64,000 nucleotides of DNA, from assembly GCF_030419005.1 (NCBI RefSeq), contig NZ_CP106951.1, forward strand, positions 2,790,001-2,854,000, given 5' to 3'. A program made the position numbers and the translations under genes. The stretch is from Eleftheria terrae (GTDB taxonomy: Bacteria; Pseudomonadota; Gammaproteobacteria; Burkholderiales; Burkholderiaceae_C). How positions within the stretch are numbered: the stretch's first letter is position 1; every line of letters starts with the position of its first letter. The notes beneath the pieces were generated by a model that did no database searches, was not told the DNA's origin, and saw only the letters and a program-made list of their open reading frames with translations. Positions 38,807 to 49,145 of the stretch are shown piece by piece.

Positions 38807-39258
38807 TGCGCAAATCGGCAGCGGTACTGTCCTTAGTTCTCACAAGCTTTTTTGGGGCGGCGCAAGGCGTGCCGGCAAAGCCATCCGAGAAAGTTCCGTT
38901 GTGCTATGGGCCGGACAGGTGGGCTACACGAGTGGCGCTTGGCCACATGGTCGATGCTGGATTGATTCGCGACTCATCATCAATCTACCGGGGTGACACT
39001 CCATATTCCCTAACTACTGCACTTCTCGACTCGTACAAGGTGGGCGTGTTTTCTGGCCCGGAATTTCCGAAGTCAGATGTCTATCAGCAGATCGAGAAGT
39101 TCACAGTAAAAACAAAGGAAGGGCAGTTGTATGAGGTGATGACAATCACCGAGGCCACGTTTGTCGAGTGCTCTATGGCTCATTTGGCCACTGTGGTCCT
39201 CACTCCGGAGTTCCGCATCTTGCAAACCGGAAAGTCGATTCTGAAAGAGAAGAAATAG
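38806..39258 (+). CDS. Cognate periplasmic immunity protein for the Tlde1-type effector
   Basis: 150 aa. Signal peptide MRKSAAVLSLVLTSFFGAAQGVPA, then a mature domain with LCYGPDRWATRVALGHMVDAGLIR and two later cysteines. The start overlaps the effector stop by one base (TGATG), the classic effector-immunity coupling. A periplasmic product fits the site of action of Tlde1 toxins. Assignment is by context; I do not recognise the sequence family itself. Confidence 0.78.
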   Translation: MRKSAAVLSLVLTSFFGAAQGVPAKPSEKVPLCYGPDRWATRVALGHMVDAGLIRDSSSIYRGDTPYSLTTALLDSYKVGVFSGPEFPKSDVYQQIEKFTVKTKEGQLYEVMTITEATFVECSMAHLATVVLTPEFRILQTGKSILKEKK

Positions 39259-39264
39259 GCGTCG

Positions 39265-40467
39265 CGTAAGCTTTCCCGTCGAGTAGACATCCCAGAACTG
39301 GAGTCTGTGGCTGTTGTGATTCAGGGCAGGAACTGCCGCGGCGGCAGCCCTCCCAGGGCATTGGGAGGCCGGCGCTCGTTGTATTCGAGCAGCCACTCCT
39401 CGGTGATGTGCTGCAGCTGCTCGATCGACTTGAACAGGTAGGCATCGAGCACCTAGTTGCGGTACGTGCGGTTGAAGCGCTCGATGTAGGCATTCTGGTG
39501 GGGCTCGCCCGGCTCGATGAAGCGCAGCGCGATGCCTTTGGCAGCGGCCCACTCGGTGAACGCCAGGCAGGTCATCTCCGGCCCGTTGTCCAAGCGAATC
39601 GAGTCCGGCGTGCCATACCACTCGATCAAGCGGCTGAGCGTGCAAATCAGCCGCATGGCCGGAATTGAGCTGCCGACCTCGATGGCCAGCGCCTCTCGAT
39701 TGGCTTCGTCGATGACGTTCAGCGTCCTGAAGCGTCTGCCGTCGTACAGCGCGTCGTGCATGAAGTCCAGCGCCTAGCCTTGATTGACGTACTGGCCCGC
39801 CTGCAGCGGCACTCGCTCCCGCTGTGGCACACGCTTTTTCGTTCGCCGCGGCAGGTTCAATCCCATCTCGCAGTACGCGCGCCATACCCTTTTGTGGTTC
39901 CACGCACGCCCATCCAGGCGCAGCCGCTGGTAGCACTTCCAGACGCCCAAGCGACCATTGCGCCCGACAACCTCGTTCAGCGCCTGAATCACATCCCCGT
40001 CCCGCATCAGACCATTGACAGGCTGACGGTCGTACGCCGCCCGCGACAGGCCCGCCAGCGCACAGGCCTGTTTGACCGGCACGCGGTGCTCGTCAACCAT
40101 GATTTGCACCACCTGCCGCTTCGCAGACGGCGTCACCACTTTCGCGACAGCACGTCCTTCGTCGCCACGATCTCCAGCGCCTGCTCCGCGTACATGCGCT
40201 TGAGCTTTGCATTCTCGGCTTCCAACTCGCGCATGCGCGTGAGGTCGCTGACCGTGGCTCCCGCGTACTTGCTCTTTCAGCTGTAGTACGTCGCAGCGCT
40301 GATGCCGTGCTTGCGGCACAGTTCGGCCACCGCGACACCGGCCTCGCTCTCCTTCAGGATCGCCACGATCTGGCTCTCGCTGAACTTGCTCTTTCTCATC
40401 GTCCTCGTCTTCCTGTTCGAGGCCGCATTCTCCAGATTCAGGTGTCTACGTCGAGGGGGAGCTTACG
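39265..40467 (-). mobile_element. IS3-family element abutting glmS
   Basis: About 1.2 kb. The left end CGTAAGCTTTCCCGTCGAGT (39265-39284) and right end GTCGAGGGGGAGCTTACG (40450-40467) form imperfect inverted repeats. The right end stops 2 nt from the glmS stop codon. Two transposase frames lie on the minus strand, both carrying nonsense codons, so the element is inactive on its own. Confidence 0.85.
39320..40399 (-). pseudogene. IS3-family transposase OrfA/OrfB with three nonsense codons
   Basis: OrfA begins MRKSKFSESQIVAILKESEAGVAVAELCRKHGISAATYYS (ATG 40399), then TGA where the family has Trp (YYSWKSKY). OrfB runs VVQIMVDEHRVPVKQACALAGLSRAAYDR ... [33 protein letters not shown] ... [51 protein letters not shown]. 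The stops replace Trp and Glu codons by single changes and the frame is otherwise intact, so decay is recent. Confidence 0.85.
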
Positions 40468-40469
40468 CC

Positions 40470-42341
40470 TCACTCCACCGTGACACTCTTCGCCAAATTC
40501 CGCGGCTTGTCCACATCCGTTCCCCGCGCACACGCCGTGTGATACGCCAGCAACTGCAGCGGCACCACATGCAGGATCGGCGACAGCGCCCCGTAGTGCT
40601 CCGGCATGCGGATCACATGGATACCCGCCTCGCTCTCGATGCGCGTGTCCCCGTCGGCAAACACGTACAGCTCCCCGCCCCGGGCCCGCACCTCCTGCAG
40701 ATTGCTCTTCAGCTTCTCCAGCAAGGTGTCGTTCGGCGCCACCGTCACCACCGGCATCTGGCTGGTCACCAGCGCGAGCGGCCCATGCTTCAGCTCGCCC
40801 GCCGGGTACGCCTCGGCATGGATGTAGCTGATCTCCTTCAGCTTCAGCGCCCCCTCCAGCGCAATCGGATAGTGCAAGCCACGCCCCAGGAACAACGCGT
40901 TCTCCTTGCGCGCGAATTCCTCTGCCCAGGCGATCACCTGCGGCTCCAGCGCCAGCACCGATTGAAGCGCCACCGGCAGGTGCCGCATCGCCTTCAGGTG
41001 CGACGCCTCCTGCTCGTCGCTCAGCTGTCCACGCACCTGGGCCAGCGCCAACGTCAGCAGGAACAGGCCAGCCAGCTGCGTCGTGAAGGCCTTGGTCGAC
41101 GCCACGCCGATCTCCACCCCCGCCCGCGTGATGTAGGCCAGCTTGCATTCGCGCACCATCGCGCTCGTGGCCACATTGCAGATCGTCAGCGTGTGCTGCA
41201 TGCCCAGGCTGCGCGCATGCTTGAGCGCCGCCAGGGTGTCGGCCGTCTCGCCCGACTGCGTGATGGTCACCACCAGCGTCTTCGGGTGCGGCACGCTGTC
41301 GCGGTACCGGTATTCGCTGGCGATCTCCACGCTGGTCGGGATGCGCGCGATCGACTCCAGCCAGTACTTGGCGGTGGAGCCCGCGTAATAGCTGGTGCCG
41401 CAGGCCAGGATCAGCACCCGGTCGATGTCCTTGAACACCGAATACGCACCGTCGCCGAACAGCTCCGGCGAAATGCCCTCCACGCCCTCCAGCGTGTCGG
41501 CAATGGCCCGCGGCTGCTCGAAGATTTCCTTCTGCATGTAGTGGCGGTACGGGCCCAGCTCGGCCGCACCGGTGTGTGCGTGCACGGTGCGCACTGCGCG
41601 CTCCACCCGGGCAAAGCGATCGCCCTCGCCGCCGCGTGATTCGATCCAGTACTTGCCCAGCTGCAGGTCCACCACGTCACCCTCTTCGAGGTAGACGATC
41701 TGGTCGGTCACGCCAGCCAGGGCCATGGCGTCCGAGGCGAGGAAGTTCTCGCTGCCGTTGGCCCCCACGCCGAGCACCAGCGGCGAGCCCTCGCGTGCGC
41801 CAATGACACGGTGCGGCTCGTCGCGGCAGAACACGGCGATGGCATAGGCGCCCTTCAGCTGCAGCGTGGCACGCTTGACAGCGTCGTACAGGTCGCCGTC
41901 GTACAGATGGTCCACCAGGTGCGAAATCACCTCGGTGTCGGTCTGGCTCACGAACACATAGCCCTTCGCGCGCAGCTCGGCCCGCAGCTCGTCGTGGTTC
42001 TCGATGATGCCGTTGTGCACCAGCGCGATCCGGCCGGGGCGCGCAGCGTAGGCGTCTTCGCCCGGGCCGTGCGAGAAGTGCGGGTGGGCGTTGTGCACCG
42101 CCGGCGCGCCATGGGTGGCCCAGCGGGTGTGGGCCACGCCCGTGAAGCCGCCGACACCGTCGGCCGCCACCTGGGCATCGAGCTCAGCCACCCGCGAGGT
42201 GCTGCGGGCCCGTCGCAGCTGGCCGTCCTGGTGCACCGCCACACCGCAGGAGTCGTAGCCGCGGTATTCCAGGCGCTTCAGGCCTTCGAGCAGGATGGGA
42301 ACGATGTTGCGCTGGCTGACCGCGCCGACGATGCCGCACAT
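40470..42341 (-). CDS. glmS: Glutamine--fructose-6-phosphate aminotransferase
   Basis: 623 aa. The N-terminal glutaminase begins with the catalytic MCGIVGAV (Cys2 after Met removal is Cys1), with [10 protein letters not shown] and [12 protein letters not shown]. Two SIS domains follow ([35 protein letters not shown]). The C-terminal [11 protein letters not shown] is fully conserved. Makes glucosamine-6-phosphate, the first step to UDP-GlcNAc. It is divergent from the Lrp-type gene. Its 3' end is directly adjoined by an IS3 element, leaving the coding sequence intact. Confidence 0.97.
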   Translation of the reverse strand: MCGIVGAVSQRNIVPILLEGLKRLEYRGYDSCGVAVHQDGQLRRARSTSRVAELDAQVAADGVGGFTGVAHTRWATHGAPAVHNAHPHFSHGPGEDAYAARPGRIALVHNGIIENHDELRAELRAKGYVFVSQTDTEVISHLVDHLYDGDLYDAVKRATLQLKGAYAIAVFCRDEPHRVIGAREGSPLVLGVGANGSENFLASDAMALAGVTDQIVYLEEGDVVDLQLGKYWIESRGGEGDRFARVERAVRTVHAHTGAAELGPYRHYMQKEIFEQPRAIADTLEGVEGISPELFGDGAYSVFKDIDRVLILACGTSYYAGSTAKYWLESIARIPTSVEIASEYRYRDSVPHPKTLVVTITQSGETADTLAALKHARSLGMQHTLTICNVATSAMVRECKLAYITRAGVEIGVASTKAFTTQLAGLFLLTLALAQVRGQLSDEQEASHLKAMRHLPVALQSVLALEPQVIAWAEEFARKENALFLGRGLHYPIALEGALKLKEISYIHAEAYPAGELKHGPLALVTSQMPVVTVAPNDTLLEKLKSNLQEVRARGGELYVFADGDTRIESEAGIHVIRMPEHYGALSPILHVVPLQLLAYHTACARGTDVDKPRNLAKSVTVE

Positions 42342-42484
42342 GGTGCTTCCTCAACGGAGTGATGAAATGAATGCGCCGATGGTAGGCCAGGCGTCAAGAA
42401 ATTTTCTTTCCGCTAGACGCTGCTTTCGAAGGAATCATCCATACTCATAAGGATCCGCAACAAACTTTCAAGATCCTCCTCTCA

Positions 42485-42985
42485 ATGAAGGAATCGATCA
42501 AGTCACCCCCTCAACTGGATGCCCTGGACCTGCGGCTGCTGGAGTGCCTTCAGCGGGACGCATCGCTCAGCAACCAGGCGCTGGCCGAGCAGGTGCATGT
42601 GTCGCCGGCCACTTGCCTGCGCCGTGTGCGGCGGCTCACCGAGTCGGGCTTCATCGAGCGCACCGTGGCCCTGTTGTCGCCGGACCGGCTCGGCGCCGGC
42701 CTCACCGCGGTCGTCGAGATCACGCTGGACCAGCAGGCGGCGGAGAAGCTGCAGGCCTTCGAGGCGCGGGCGGTTGCCGAGCCGGCCGTGCAGCAGTGCT
42801 ACCGCACCTCCAGCGGGCCGGACTTTGTGCTCATCACCCAGGTGCCGGACATGGCGGCCTACCACGCGCTCGTGCAGCGGCTGTTCACCAGCGACGCCAA
42901 CGTCCGTAACGTGAAGACCTACTTCTCGGTCAAGCGCGCCAAGTTCGAACCCGCCATCGCGCTGCCTTCACCGCCGGCCGCCTGA
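42485..42985 (+). CDS. Lrp/AsnC-family transcriptional regulator
   Basis: 166 aa. N-terminal HTH: LDALDLRLLECLQRDASLSNQALAEQVHVSPATCLRRVRRLTESGFIERTVALL. C-terminal RAM ligand-binding domain: VEITLDQQAAEKLQAFEARAVAEPAVQQCYRTSSGPDFVLITQVPDMAAYHAL. Probably senses an amino acid. It is transcribed away from glmS; its last 67 nt overlap the convergent CWC gene. Confidence 0.93.
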   Translation: MKESIKSPPQLDALDLRLLECLQRDASLSNQALAEQVHVSPATCLRRVRRLTESGFIERTVALLSPDRLGAGLTAVVEITLDQQAAEKLQAFEARAVAEPAVQQCYRTSSGPDFVLITQVPDMAAYHALVQRLFTSDANVRNVKTYFSVKRAKFEPAIALPSPPAA

Positions 42986-43188
42986 CGCACCGCGCACGCC
43001 GGGCACAGGCACGCGAGCTTGCGCGCGGCTTCCGGCACCCGGGCCAGTTGCGCCGGGTCGAACTGCACGGTGGTGCACCAGCACGGCAGGCCCGGATCGC
43101 CCGCCCCGGGCGAGGCCGCCATCACGCAGCGGTTGGAGGCGCCGCACAGGGGGCAGCGGGTGGTGTCGATCTCGGCTTCAGCGGTCAT
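42919..43188 (-). CDS. Cysteine-rich CWC family protein
   Basis: 89 aa. RCPLCGASNRCVMA, PGLPCWCTTVQFDPAQLARVPEAARKLACLCPACA: eight cysteines in CxxC, CWC and CLCPAC motifs define this small proteobacterial family of presumed metal-binding proteins. The stop lies 67 nt inside the 3' end of the convergent Lrp gene; the overlapping tail (RQAAGGEGSAMAGSNLARLTEK) is outside the conserved region. Confidence 0.8.
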   Translation of the reverse strand: MTAEAEIDTTRCPLCGASNRCVMAASPGAGDPGLPCWCTTVQFDPAQLARVPEAARKLACLCPACAVRQAAGGEGSAMAGSNLARLTEK

Positions 43189-43305
43189 GCATCAGGCTCC
43201 GTGCTGTGCTGCGCAGCAAGCGCCGCGGCGGGCGCTTGCTGACGGGCGGACATCCCCCACGCCGGGCGCAGCAGCGGGCGGCGTCGAGGCGCCCGCTGCT
43301 GCGCC

Positions 43306-44688
43306 TCAACGCGCCTTCTTCGGTCGCTGCCAGCCGGACAGCGACACCTGCTTGGCACGCGCCACCGTCAACTGGCCAGCCGGCGCGTCCTTGGCGATCG
43401 TGCTGCCGCCACCGATGGTGGCGCCGGCGCCCAGCGTCACCGGGGCCACCAGCACGCAGTTGGAGCCCACATGCACGTCCGCCTCGATCACGGTGCGGTG
43501 CTTGTTGGCGCCGTCGTAGTTGGCGGTGATGCTGCCGGCGCCGTAGTTCACCCGCTCGCCCACCGTGGCATCGCCCAGGTAGGCCAGGTGGTTGGCCTTG
43601 GCCCCCTTGGCCAGCGTCGAGTTCTTCACTTCGACGAAGTTGCCGATGTGCACCTCGGCCCCCAGGTCAGCTCCCGGACGCAGCCGGGCGAACGGACCGA
43701 TGAGCGCGCCCTCGCCCACCTTCACGCCCAGCTGCTCGCCGTCGATGTGGGTGAAGGGATGGATGACGGCACCTGCAGAAATGACGGCATTCTTGACCAC
43801 GCAGTTCGCGCCGATGCGCACCCCGTCGCCCAGCGCCACGCGGCCTTCGAAGACACAGTTGACGTCGATCTCCACGTCCATGCCGCACTCCAGCGTGCCC
43901 CGCAGGTCGAAGCGCGCCGGGTCGGCCAGGCGCACACCGGCCTCCATCAGCCGCTCGGCCTGGCGGCGCTGGTAGCGCCGCTCCAGGTCGGCCAGCTGGG
44001 CCGGGCTGTTGACACCCAGCACCTCGATCTCGCTGCCCGGCTGCACCGCCACCACCGGCACACCATCAGCCACCGCAAGGGCCACGATGTCGGTGAGGTA
44101 GTACTCGCCCTGGGCGTTGTCGTTCTTCAGCAGCGACAGCCAGCGCTTGAGCAGGGCGGTGGGCGCGGCCATCACGCCGGCGTTGATCTCGCGGATCAGG
44201 CGCTGCTCCAGCGTGGCGTCCTTGTGCTCGACGATGCCCAGCACCTCGCTGCCCGAGACGCCGCCCCGCACGATGCGGCCGTAGCCGGTGGCATCGGGCA
44301 CCTGCAGGGTCAGCAGTGCCAGGCGCTGGCCGCCGCATGCCTGTACCAGCGCCTCGGCGGTGGCGGGCTCCAGCAGCGGCACGTCGCCGTTGAGGATCAG
44401 CGTGCTGCCGTCGTCGCCCAGCTGCGGCACCGCCTGCTGCACGGCATGGCCGGTGCCGAGCTGCGGCGACTGCCGCACGAAGCTCAGGCCCGGCGCTTGC
44501 ACTGCGGCTTCTACCTGCTCGGCGCCATGTCCGGTGACGACCACGGTGCGACGCGCCGCGAGGCCCGCCACCGCGGCCAGCACATGTTGCAGCAGCGCCC
44601 GGCCCGCCAGCGCATGCAGCACCTTGGGACGACTGGATTTCATGCGGGTGCCTTTGCCCGCGGCCATGATGACGACGTCGAGTGCCAT
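43306..44688 (-). CDS. glmU: Bifunctional UDP-GlcNAc pyrophosphorylase/GlcN-1-P acetyltransferase
   Basis: 460 aa. The uridyltransferase domain starts [23 protein letters not shown] with [11 protein letters not shown] and [10 protein letters not shown]. The C-terminal left-handed beta-helix (about 250-450) has hexapeptide repeats ([67 protein letters not shown]). Supplies UDP-GlcNAc for peptidoglycan and LPS, in the same pathway as GlmS 1 kb away. Confidence 0.97.
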   Translation of the reverse strand: MALDVVIMAAGKGTRMKSSRPKVLHALAGRALLQHVLAAVAGLAARRTVVVTGHGAEQVEAAVQAPGLSFVRQSPQLGTGHAVQQAVPQLGDDGSTLILNGDVPLLEPATAEALVQACGGQRLALLTLQVPDATGYGRIVRGGVSGSEVLGIVEHKDATLEQRLIREINAGVMAAPTALLKRWLSLLKNDNAQGEYYLTDIVALAVADGVPVVAVQPGSEIEVLGVNSPAQLADLERRYQRRQAERLMEAGVRLADPARFDLRGTLECGMDVEIDVNCVFEGRVALGDGVRIGANCVVKNAVISAGAVIHPFTHIDGEQLGVKVGEGALIGPFARLRPGADLGAEVHIGNFVEVKNSTLAKGAKANHLAYLGDATVGERVNYGAGSITANYDGANKHRTVIEADVHVGSNCVLVAPVTLGAGATIGGGSTIAKDAPAGQLTVARAKQVSLSGWQRPKKAR

Positions 44689-44704
44689 GCCGATTCTGTG
44701 GAGG

Positions 44705-45637
44705 ATGTATTCGTTGAACGCTTCGGTGACGAAGGGCGATGCGGCGATTATCGGCGCCCGGCCCCGCGGGATCTGCCCCCTGATCCTGGTGATGCTGCTG
44801 GTCCTGCTCTCGGTGTTGAGCGGCTGCAGCAGCCTGCGGCTGGCCTATGGACAGGGCCCGACCGTGGCCTACTGGTGGCTCGATGACTATGTGGACTTCC
44901 ACGACGCGCAGCGCCCCCAGGCGCGCGAAGCGCTGGCGAGCTGGTTCAGCTGGCACCGCAAGACGCAGCTGCCGCTCTACGTCCAGGCACTGGCCCAGGT
45001 GCAGCAGGAAGCCCTGCGCGACGGCACCGCCGCCCAGGCCTGTCAGTGGTGGATCCGCGTGCAGCGCTGGCGCGACGAGGCGCTGGAACAGGCCCTGCCC
45101 GCCATGGCCGACCTGGCGCTGCGCCTGACGCCCGAGCAGCTGCAACACCTGGAGGCGCGCTATGCCAAGTCGAACCAGAAGTTCCGCAAGGAGCACCTCC
45201 AGGAGGCGCCCGACGAACGCCTGCGGGCCCGCCTGAAACGCTCGCTGGAGCGGGCGGAGGATTTCTACGGCCGCCTCGACACCACCCAGCGGCACTGGCT
45301 GGCGCAACGCATGCAGGCGTCGCCCTTCGACGCCGAGCTGGCACAGCGCGAACGGCTGCGCCGACAGCAGGACATCCTGCAAAGCCTGCGCAGCCTGCAG
45401 GCCAGCCAGCCCGGTGCCGAGCAGGCGCGCCACACGGTGCGCGAGCTGGTGCAGCGGCTGCTCACCTCCCCCGATGCGAATTACCGCGCTTACCAGGAGC
45501 GCCTGACGGCCTACAACTGCGAGCTGGTGGCCGAGCTGCACAACCGCACCACGCCGTCACAGCGCAAGCGGGCACAGGGCCAGCTTTACCAATGGGAGCA
45601 GGACCTGCGGGCGCTGTCGGCCATGCCGGGGCACTGA
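44705..45637 (+). CDS. DUF6279 family lipoprotein
   Basis: 310 aa from ATG 44705. The lipobox lies in [27 protein letters not shown]. The mature part is a long helical domain: [66 protein letters not shown]. The block [18 protein letters not shown] fits the DUF6279 family, as far as I recall it. Envelope role unknown. Divergent from glmU with 16 nt between starts, so the promoters overlap. Confidence 0.82.
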   Translation: MYSLNASVTKGDAAIIGARPRGICPLILVMLLVLLSVLSGCSSLRLAYGQGPTVAYWWLDDYVDFHDAQRPQAREALASWFSWHRKTQLPLYVQALAQVQQEALRDGTAAQACQWWIRVQRWRDEALEQALPAMADLALRLTPEQLQHLEARYAKSNQKFRKEHLQEAPDERLRARLKRSLERAEDFYGRLDTTQRHWLAQRMQASPFDAELAQRERLRRQQDILQSLRSLQASQPGAEQARHTVRELVQRLLTSPDANYRAYQERLTAYNCELVAELHNRTTPSQRKRAQGQLYQWEQDLRALSAMPGH

Positions 45638-45779
45638 GGCCGCACCTGCAGGCGATGCGGCGCAGGACGGCAGCCGCGGGCAGTGCATCGGCCTCGCGTG
45701 TCGAGGACACCGGGGCCACCGCTGCCGCTACCCAACGACCGCCCCTCGGCGCCGCCGGGGCGCCAGGCGGCCGGCCACA

Positions 45780-46469
45780 CTACCTGGCGGGCGCCTGGGG
45801 GCTGGCCGCCGGCGTGGCAGGCTTGCTGGCGGGCGCCGGGGCCGGGGCGCCGGTGGCCTCGGTCGGCGCTTTCGCGTCGCGTGGCAGCTCGATGCGCACC
45901 TGCCGCGGGCTGATGGCGGGTTTCGGGAAGTCCTGCAGGGCGGCTTCGAACAGGGCCGCCCTCAGCACATCGTCGGCCCAGCGGCCGTCGTGCTTGGCAT
46001 GGGTCTCGTAGAGCACTTGCTTGCTCTTGGCGTCGCGGATCAGCACCGCAGCGTCGAACACGTAGTAGGGCGACGGCGCATACCATCCCATGCCGAGCCC
46101 CACCCCGCCCCGGTGGCGATAGCGGCCGCCGTAGTAGAAGCCGGAGCCGAAGCCCCAGGGATAGGGGTCGTCCCAGGGTGCGCGGTCATAGTAGGTCTCG
46201 CTCAGGCCCACCTGCACCGTGAGCTCGCCGCTGCCGCTGGCCGCCGGGCGCAAGCCGGCCTTCTTCAGCGCGGGCAGGGCCAGTTGCTCCAGCCTGTCCT
46301 GCTCCTGGGGGCGCGCCTGCTGCGACGGCAGGCGCTCGAACGAGAACGTGCCCGGCTGGCGTGACTCGGGCCACTGCGTATAGCTGCGCACGTCGCTCTC
46401 GACCAGCCGCACCGTCGAGCAGCCGCCCAACACCAGCAGCGCGGCCGCACACACCGACACCTTCCACAT
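45780..46469 (-). CDS. DUF4136 lipoprotein
   Basis: 229 aa. Lipobox LLVLGGCSTVRLVESDVRSYTQWP; then TFSFERLP, ALKKAGLRPAASGSGELTVQVGLSETYYDRAPWDD and a Gly/Tyr-rich turn region before VLIRDAKSKQVLYETHAKHDGRWADDVLRAALFEAALQDFP, all typical of DUF4136. The Ala/Pro-rich C-terminal tail is low complexity. Likely outer-membrane lipoprotein; function unknown. Confidence 0.87.
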   Translation of the reverse strand: MWKVSVCAAALLVLGGCSTVRLVESDVRSYTQWPESRQPGTFSFERLPSQQARPQEQDRLEQLALPALKKAGLRPAASGSGELTVQVGLSETYYDRAPWDDPYPWGFGSGFYYGGRYRHRGGVGLGMGWYAPSPYYVFDAAVLIRDAKSKQVLYETHAKHDGRWADDVLRAALFEAALQDFPKPAISPRQVRIELPRDAKAPTEATGAPAPAPASKPATPAASPQAPAR

Positions 46470-46511
46470 CTCACACCTCCTGGTTGCTTTTGGGGCAGGC
46501 GCCGCCGGGAT

Positions 46512-47459
46512 CTATTCGTCCAGCTTCAAGCGCACCACCGACGTCGTCGCGGGGGTGGCGCAATCATCGTCGTCATCGAAGGCCTTGTCGCCGCCGGGAT
46601 GGGCCACACCCGTCGGTTGGAGGCCGGCGAAGGGATAGAGGTTCCGGTCCATCAGGTGGGAAGGCACCACGTTCTGCAGGGCGCCGAACATGTTCTCGAT
46701 GCGGCCCGGGAACTTCTTGTCCCAGTCGCGCAGCATGGCCTTGATCTGCTTGCGCTGCAGGTTCTCCTGGCTGCCGCACAGGGTGCAGGGGATGATGGGG
46801 AAGCGCCGGTGCTCGGCCCAGCGCTCCAGGTCGATCTCGTTCACATAGGCCAGCGGGCGGATGACGATGTTCTTGCCATCGTCGCTCACCAGCTTCGGCG
46901 GCATGCCCTTGAGCTTGCCACCGAAGAACATGTTGAGGAAGAAGGTCTGCAGCATGTCGTCGCGGTGGTGGCCCAGCGCGATCTTGTTGGCGCCCAGCTC
47001 GCCGGCCACCCGGTAGAGCACCCCGCGGCGCAGCCGCGAGCAGAGCGAGCACATGGTCTTGCCCTCGGGCACCACCCGCTTGACGATGGAATAGGTGTCC
47101 TGCTCCTCGATATGAAAGGGCACGCCCAGGCCCTTGAGGTACTCGGGCAGCACATGCTCGGGGAAGCCGGGCTGCTTCTGGTCGAGGTTGACCGCCACGA
47201 TGTCGAAGTGCACCGGCGCGCGCCGCCGCAGGTTGAGCAGGATGTCGAGCAGGGCGTAGGAGTCCTTGCCGCCAGAGAGGCAAACCATCACCTTGTCGCC
47301 CGGCTCGATCATGTTGAAGTCGCCGATCGCCTGGCCCACCAGGCGGTGCAGGCGCTTGGACAGCTTGTGGGCCTCGAAGGCGGCCTTGGCGGCCTTCTTG
47401 GCGTCGTCGTCGCCGGCCGGCGTGGTGGATTCGTCGTGGGGGTGCAACACGGCACTCAT
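46512..47459 (-). CDS. ttcA: tRNA 2-thiocytidine biosynthesis protein TtcA
   Basis: 315 aa. PP-loop ATPase motif [19 protein letters not shown], then the two CxxC pairs [15 protein letters not shown] and [18 protein letters not shown] that bind the [4Fe-4S] cluster, and [16 protein letters not shown]. Thiolates C32 of certain tRNAs. ATG 47459 overlaps the folB stop by 4 nt (ATGA), so it is translationally coupled to folB. Confidence 0.96.
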   Translation of the reverse strand: MSAVLHPHDESTTPAGDDDAKKAAKAAFEAHKLSKRLHRLVGQAIGDFNMIEPGDKVMVCLSGGKDSYALLDILLNLRRRAPVHFDIVAVNLDQKQPGFPEHVLPEYLKGLGVPFHIEEQDTYSIVKRVVPEGKTMCSLCSRLRRGVLYRVAGELGANKIALGHHRDDMLQTFFLNMFFGGKLKGMPPKLVSDDGKNIVIRPLAYVNEIDLERWAEHRRFPIIPCTLCGSQENLQRKQIKAMLRDWDKKFPGRIENMFGALQNVVPSHLMDRNLYPFAGLQPTGVAHPGGDKAFDDDDDCATPATTSVVRLKLDE

Positions 47460-47869
47460 GGCTGGATCTCGGTCATCGAGGACTTGATGCGGAACACTTC
47501 GACGCCGACGGATTCGCAATCCGGGTAGACGTCGGGCTTGGCGGTGGAAACGCGCGCCGCGCGCACGCGGGGGTGGGCCATCATCAGCTCCGCCACGTCG
47601 TCGCACAGCGTCTCCTGCAGGTGCACATGGCCCTGGGAGACACGCTGGGCGATGGTGCGGCGCATGAAGTCGTAGTCGACCACCTCGTGCAGCTGGTCGG
47701 CCCGGGGGGTGGACAGCGCCAGCGGGATGTACAGCTCGACGTTGATCAGCACGCGCTGCTCGCCGCGCTTCTCATAGTCATGCACGCCGATGTTGATCCA
47801 CACCTCGTAGTTGCGCAGGAACAGGCGCCTGCAATCAAGCAGGCTCGGGTGACTCAACATGCTGTGCAT
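47456..47869 (-). CDS. folB: Dihydroneopterin aldolase family protein
   Basis: 137 aa. [105 protein letters not shown]: the FolB tunnel-fold with catalytic Glu in HLQETL and Lys in TAKPD. Converts dihydroneopterin to hydroxymethyl-dihydropterin in folate synthesis. AAGGAAA precedes ATG 47869. Confidence 0.9.
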   Translation of the reverse strand: MHSMLSHPSLLDCRRLFLRNYEVWINIGVHDYEKRGEQRVLINVELYIPLALSTPRADQLHEVVDYDFMRRTIAQRVSQGHVHLQETLCDDVAELMMAHPRVRAARVSTAKPDVYPDCESVGVEVFRIKSSMTEIQP

Positions 47870-47980
47870 CTCAGGTTTCCTTGTTCGCGTGCCGTGCCGC
47901 CGCCGGCACCGGCCGTTGCATGGCCCGGCGCGGCGCCCGGCTCGCAGCGCTGCAGGACGGCTTCTTCCTACAATGCGGCA

Positions 47981-49132
47981 ATGCAACACGAAGAACCTGT
48001 CAGTGTAGCGGCCGAGCTGCAGGCCCGGTTGCTTGCCCGGCTTCGCGAGGCCGCGCAGGGCGACGGCGGCTGGCTGGGCTTCGACCGCTTCATGGCCATC
48101 GTGCTCTACGAGCCGGGCCTGGGCTACTACGCCAACAGCGGCCGCAAGTTCGGCCTGCTGCCCGGCAGCGGCAGCGACTTCGTCACCGCGCCGGAACTCA
48201 CGCCACTGTTCGGCCGGGCGCTGTCGCGCCAGGTCCGCCAGGCACTGGTGGAAACCGGCACGGCCGAGGTCTGGGAGTTCGGTGCCGGCTCCGGGGCCCT
48301 GGCCTCGGCCCTGTTGCAGGCGCTCGGCAGCGCCTGCAATGCCTACCATGTGGTGGAGCTGTCGGGCGTGCTGCGCGAGCGCCAGCGCGAGCGCGTCGAG
48401 CGGGAGGCGCCTACGCTTGCCCACCGCGTGGTCTGGCACGAGCAGCTGCCGGCCGAGATGCGCGGCGTGGTGGTGGGCAACGAGGTGCTGGACGCGATGC
48501 CGGTGCAGTTGCTGCACTTCGACGGGCAGGACTGGCACGAACGCGGCGTGGCGGTGGCCGAGACCGGGCTCGCCTGGGCCGACCGGCCCACCGTACTGCG
48601 CCCGCCGGTCGACGGGCCCTTCGTGCCCGGCACGGTGTGCGAGATCCATCCCCAGGCGGAAGCTTTCATCCGCACGATGGCCGACCGGCTGACACGCGGT
48701 GCCGCCTTCTTCATCGACTACGGATTCCCTGAAAGCGAGTACTACCATCCGCAGCGCACCGGCGGCACGCTGATGTGCCACCGAGCCCATCGCGCCGACC
48801 CCAATCCGCTGGTGGAGCTGGGGCTGAAGGACATCACCGCCCACGTGAACTTCACCGGCATTGCGCTCGCGGGCCAGGACAGCGGGCTGGACGTACTGGG
48901 CTACACCTCCCAGGGCCGCTTCCTGCTGAATTGCGGCCTGCTCGAGTTGCTGCCGCCAGCCACCGAAGGTGGCCCCACCGAGGCAGCCCGGCTGCGCGAG
49001 GTGGCGCTGGCGCAGAAGCTGGTGGCCGAGCATGAGATGGGCGAGCTGTTCAAGGTCATCGGCTTCAGCCGTGGCGCCGACCTGGCGAACGCCATCGGCT
49101 TCGCCAGCGGCGACCGCAGCCACACGCTCTAG
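47981..49132 (+). CDS. MidA/NDUFAF7-family SAM-dependent methyltransferase
   Basis: 383 aa. WLGFDRFMAIVLYEPGLGYYANSGRKFGLLPGSGSDFVTAPELTPLFGRALSRQV is the family signature; the SAM site is VWEFGAGSGALASALLQAL. VVGNEVLDAMPVQLLHF and FFIDYGFPESEYYHPQRTGGTLMCHRAHRADPNP follow. The mitochondrial homologue methylates an arginine in complex I subunit NDUFS2; the bacterial target is presumed similar but unproven. Divergent from folB. Confidence 0.92.
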   Translation: MQHEEPVSVAAELQARLLARLREAAQGDGGWLGFDRFMAIVLYEPGLGYYANSGRKFGLLPGSGSDFVTAPELTPLFGRALSRQVRQALVETGTAEVWEFGAGSGALASALLQALGSACNAYHVVELSGVLRERQRERVEREAPTLAHRVVWHEQLPAEMRGVVVGNEVLDAMPVQLLHFDGQDWHERGVAVAETGLAWADRPTVLRPPVDGPFVPGTVCEIHPQAEAFIRTMADRLTRGAAFFIDYGFPESEYYHPQRTGGTLMCHRAHRADPNPLVELGLKDITAHVNFTGIALAGQDSGLDVLGYTSQGRFLLNCGLLELLPPATEGGPTEAARLREVALAQKLVAEHEMGELFKVIGFSRGADLANAIGFASGDRSHTL

Positions 49133-49145
49133 CGGAGCCCGGCCG

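Noticed and set aside
40470..42341. Tn7 insertion at the glmS attachment site
   Set aside because: The adjoining element has IS3-family ends and transposase; no TnsA-E genes or Tn7 end repeats are seen.
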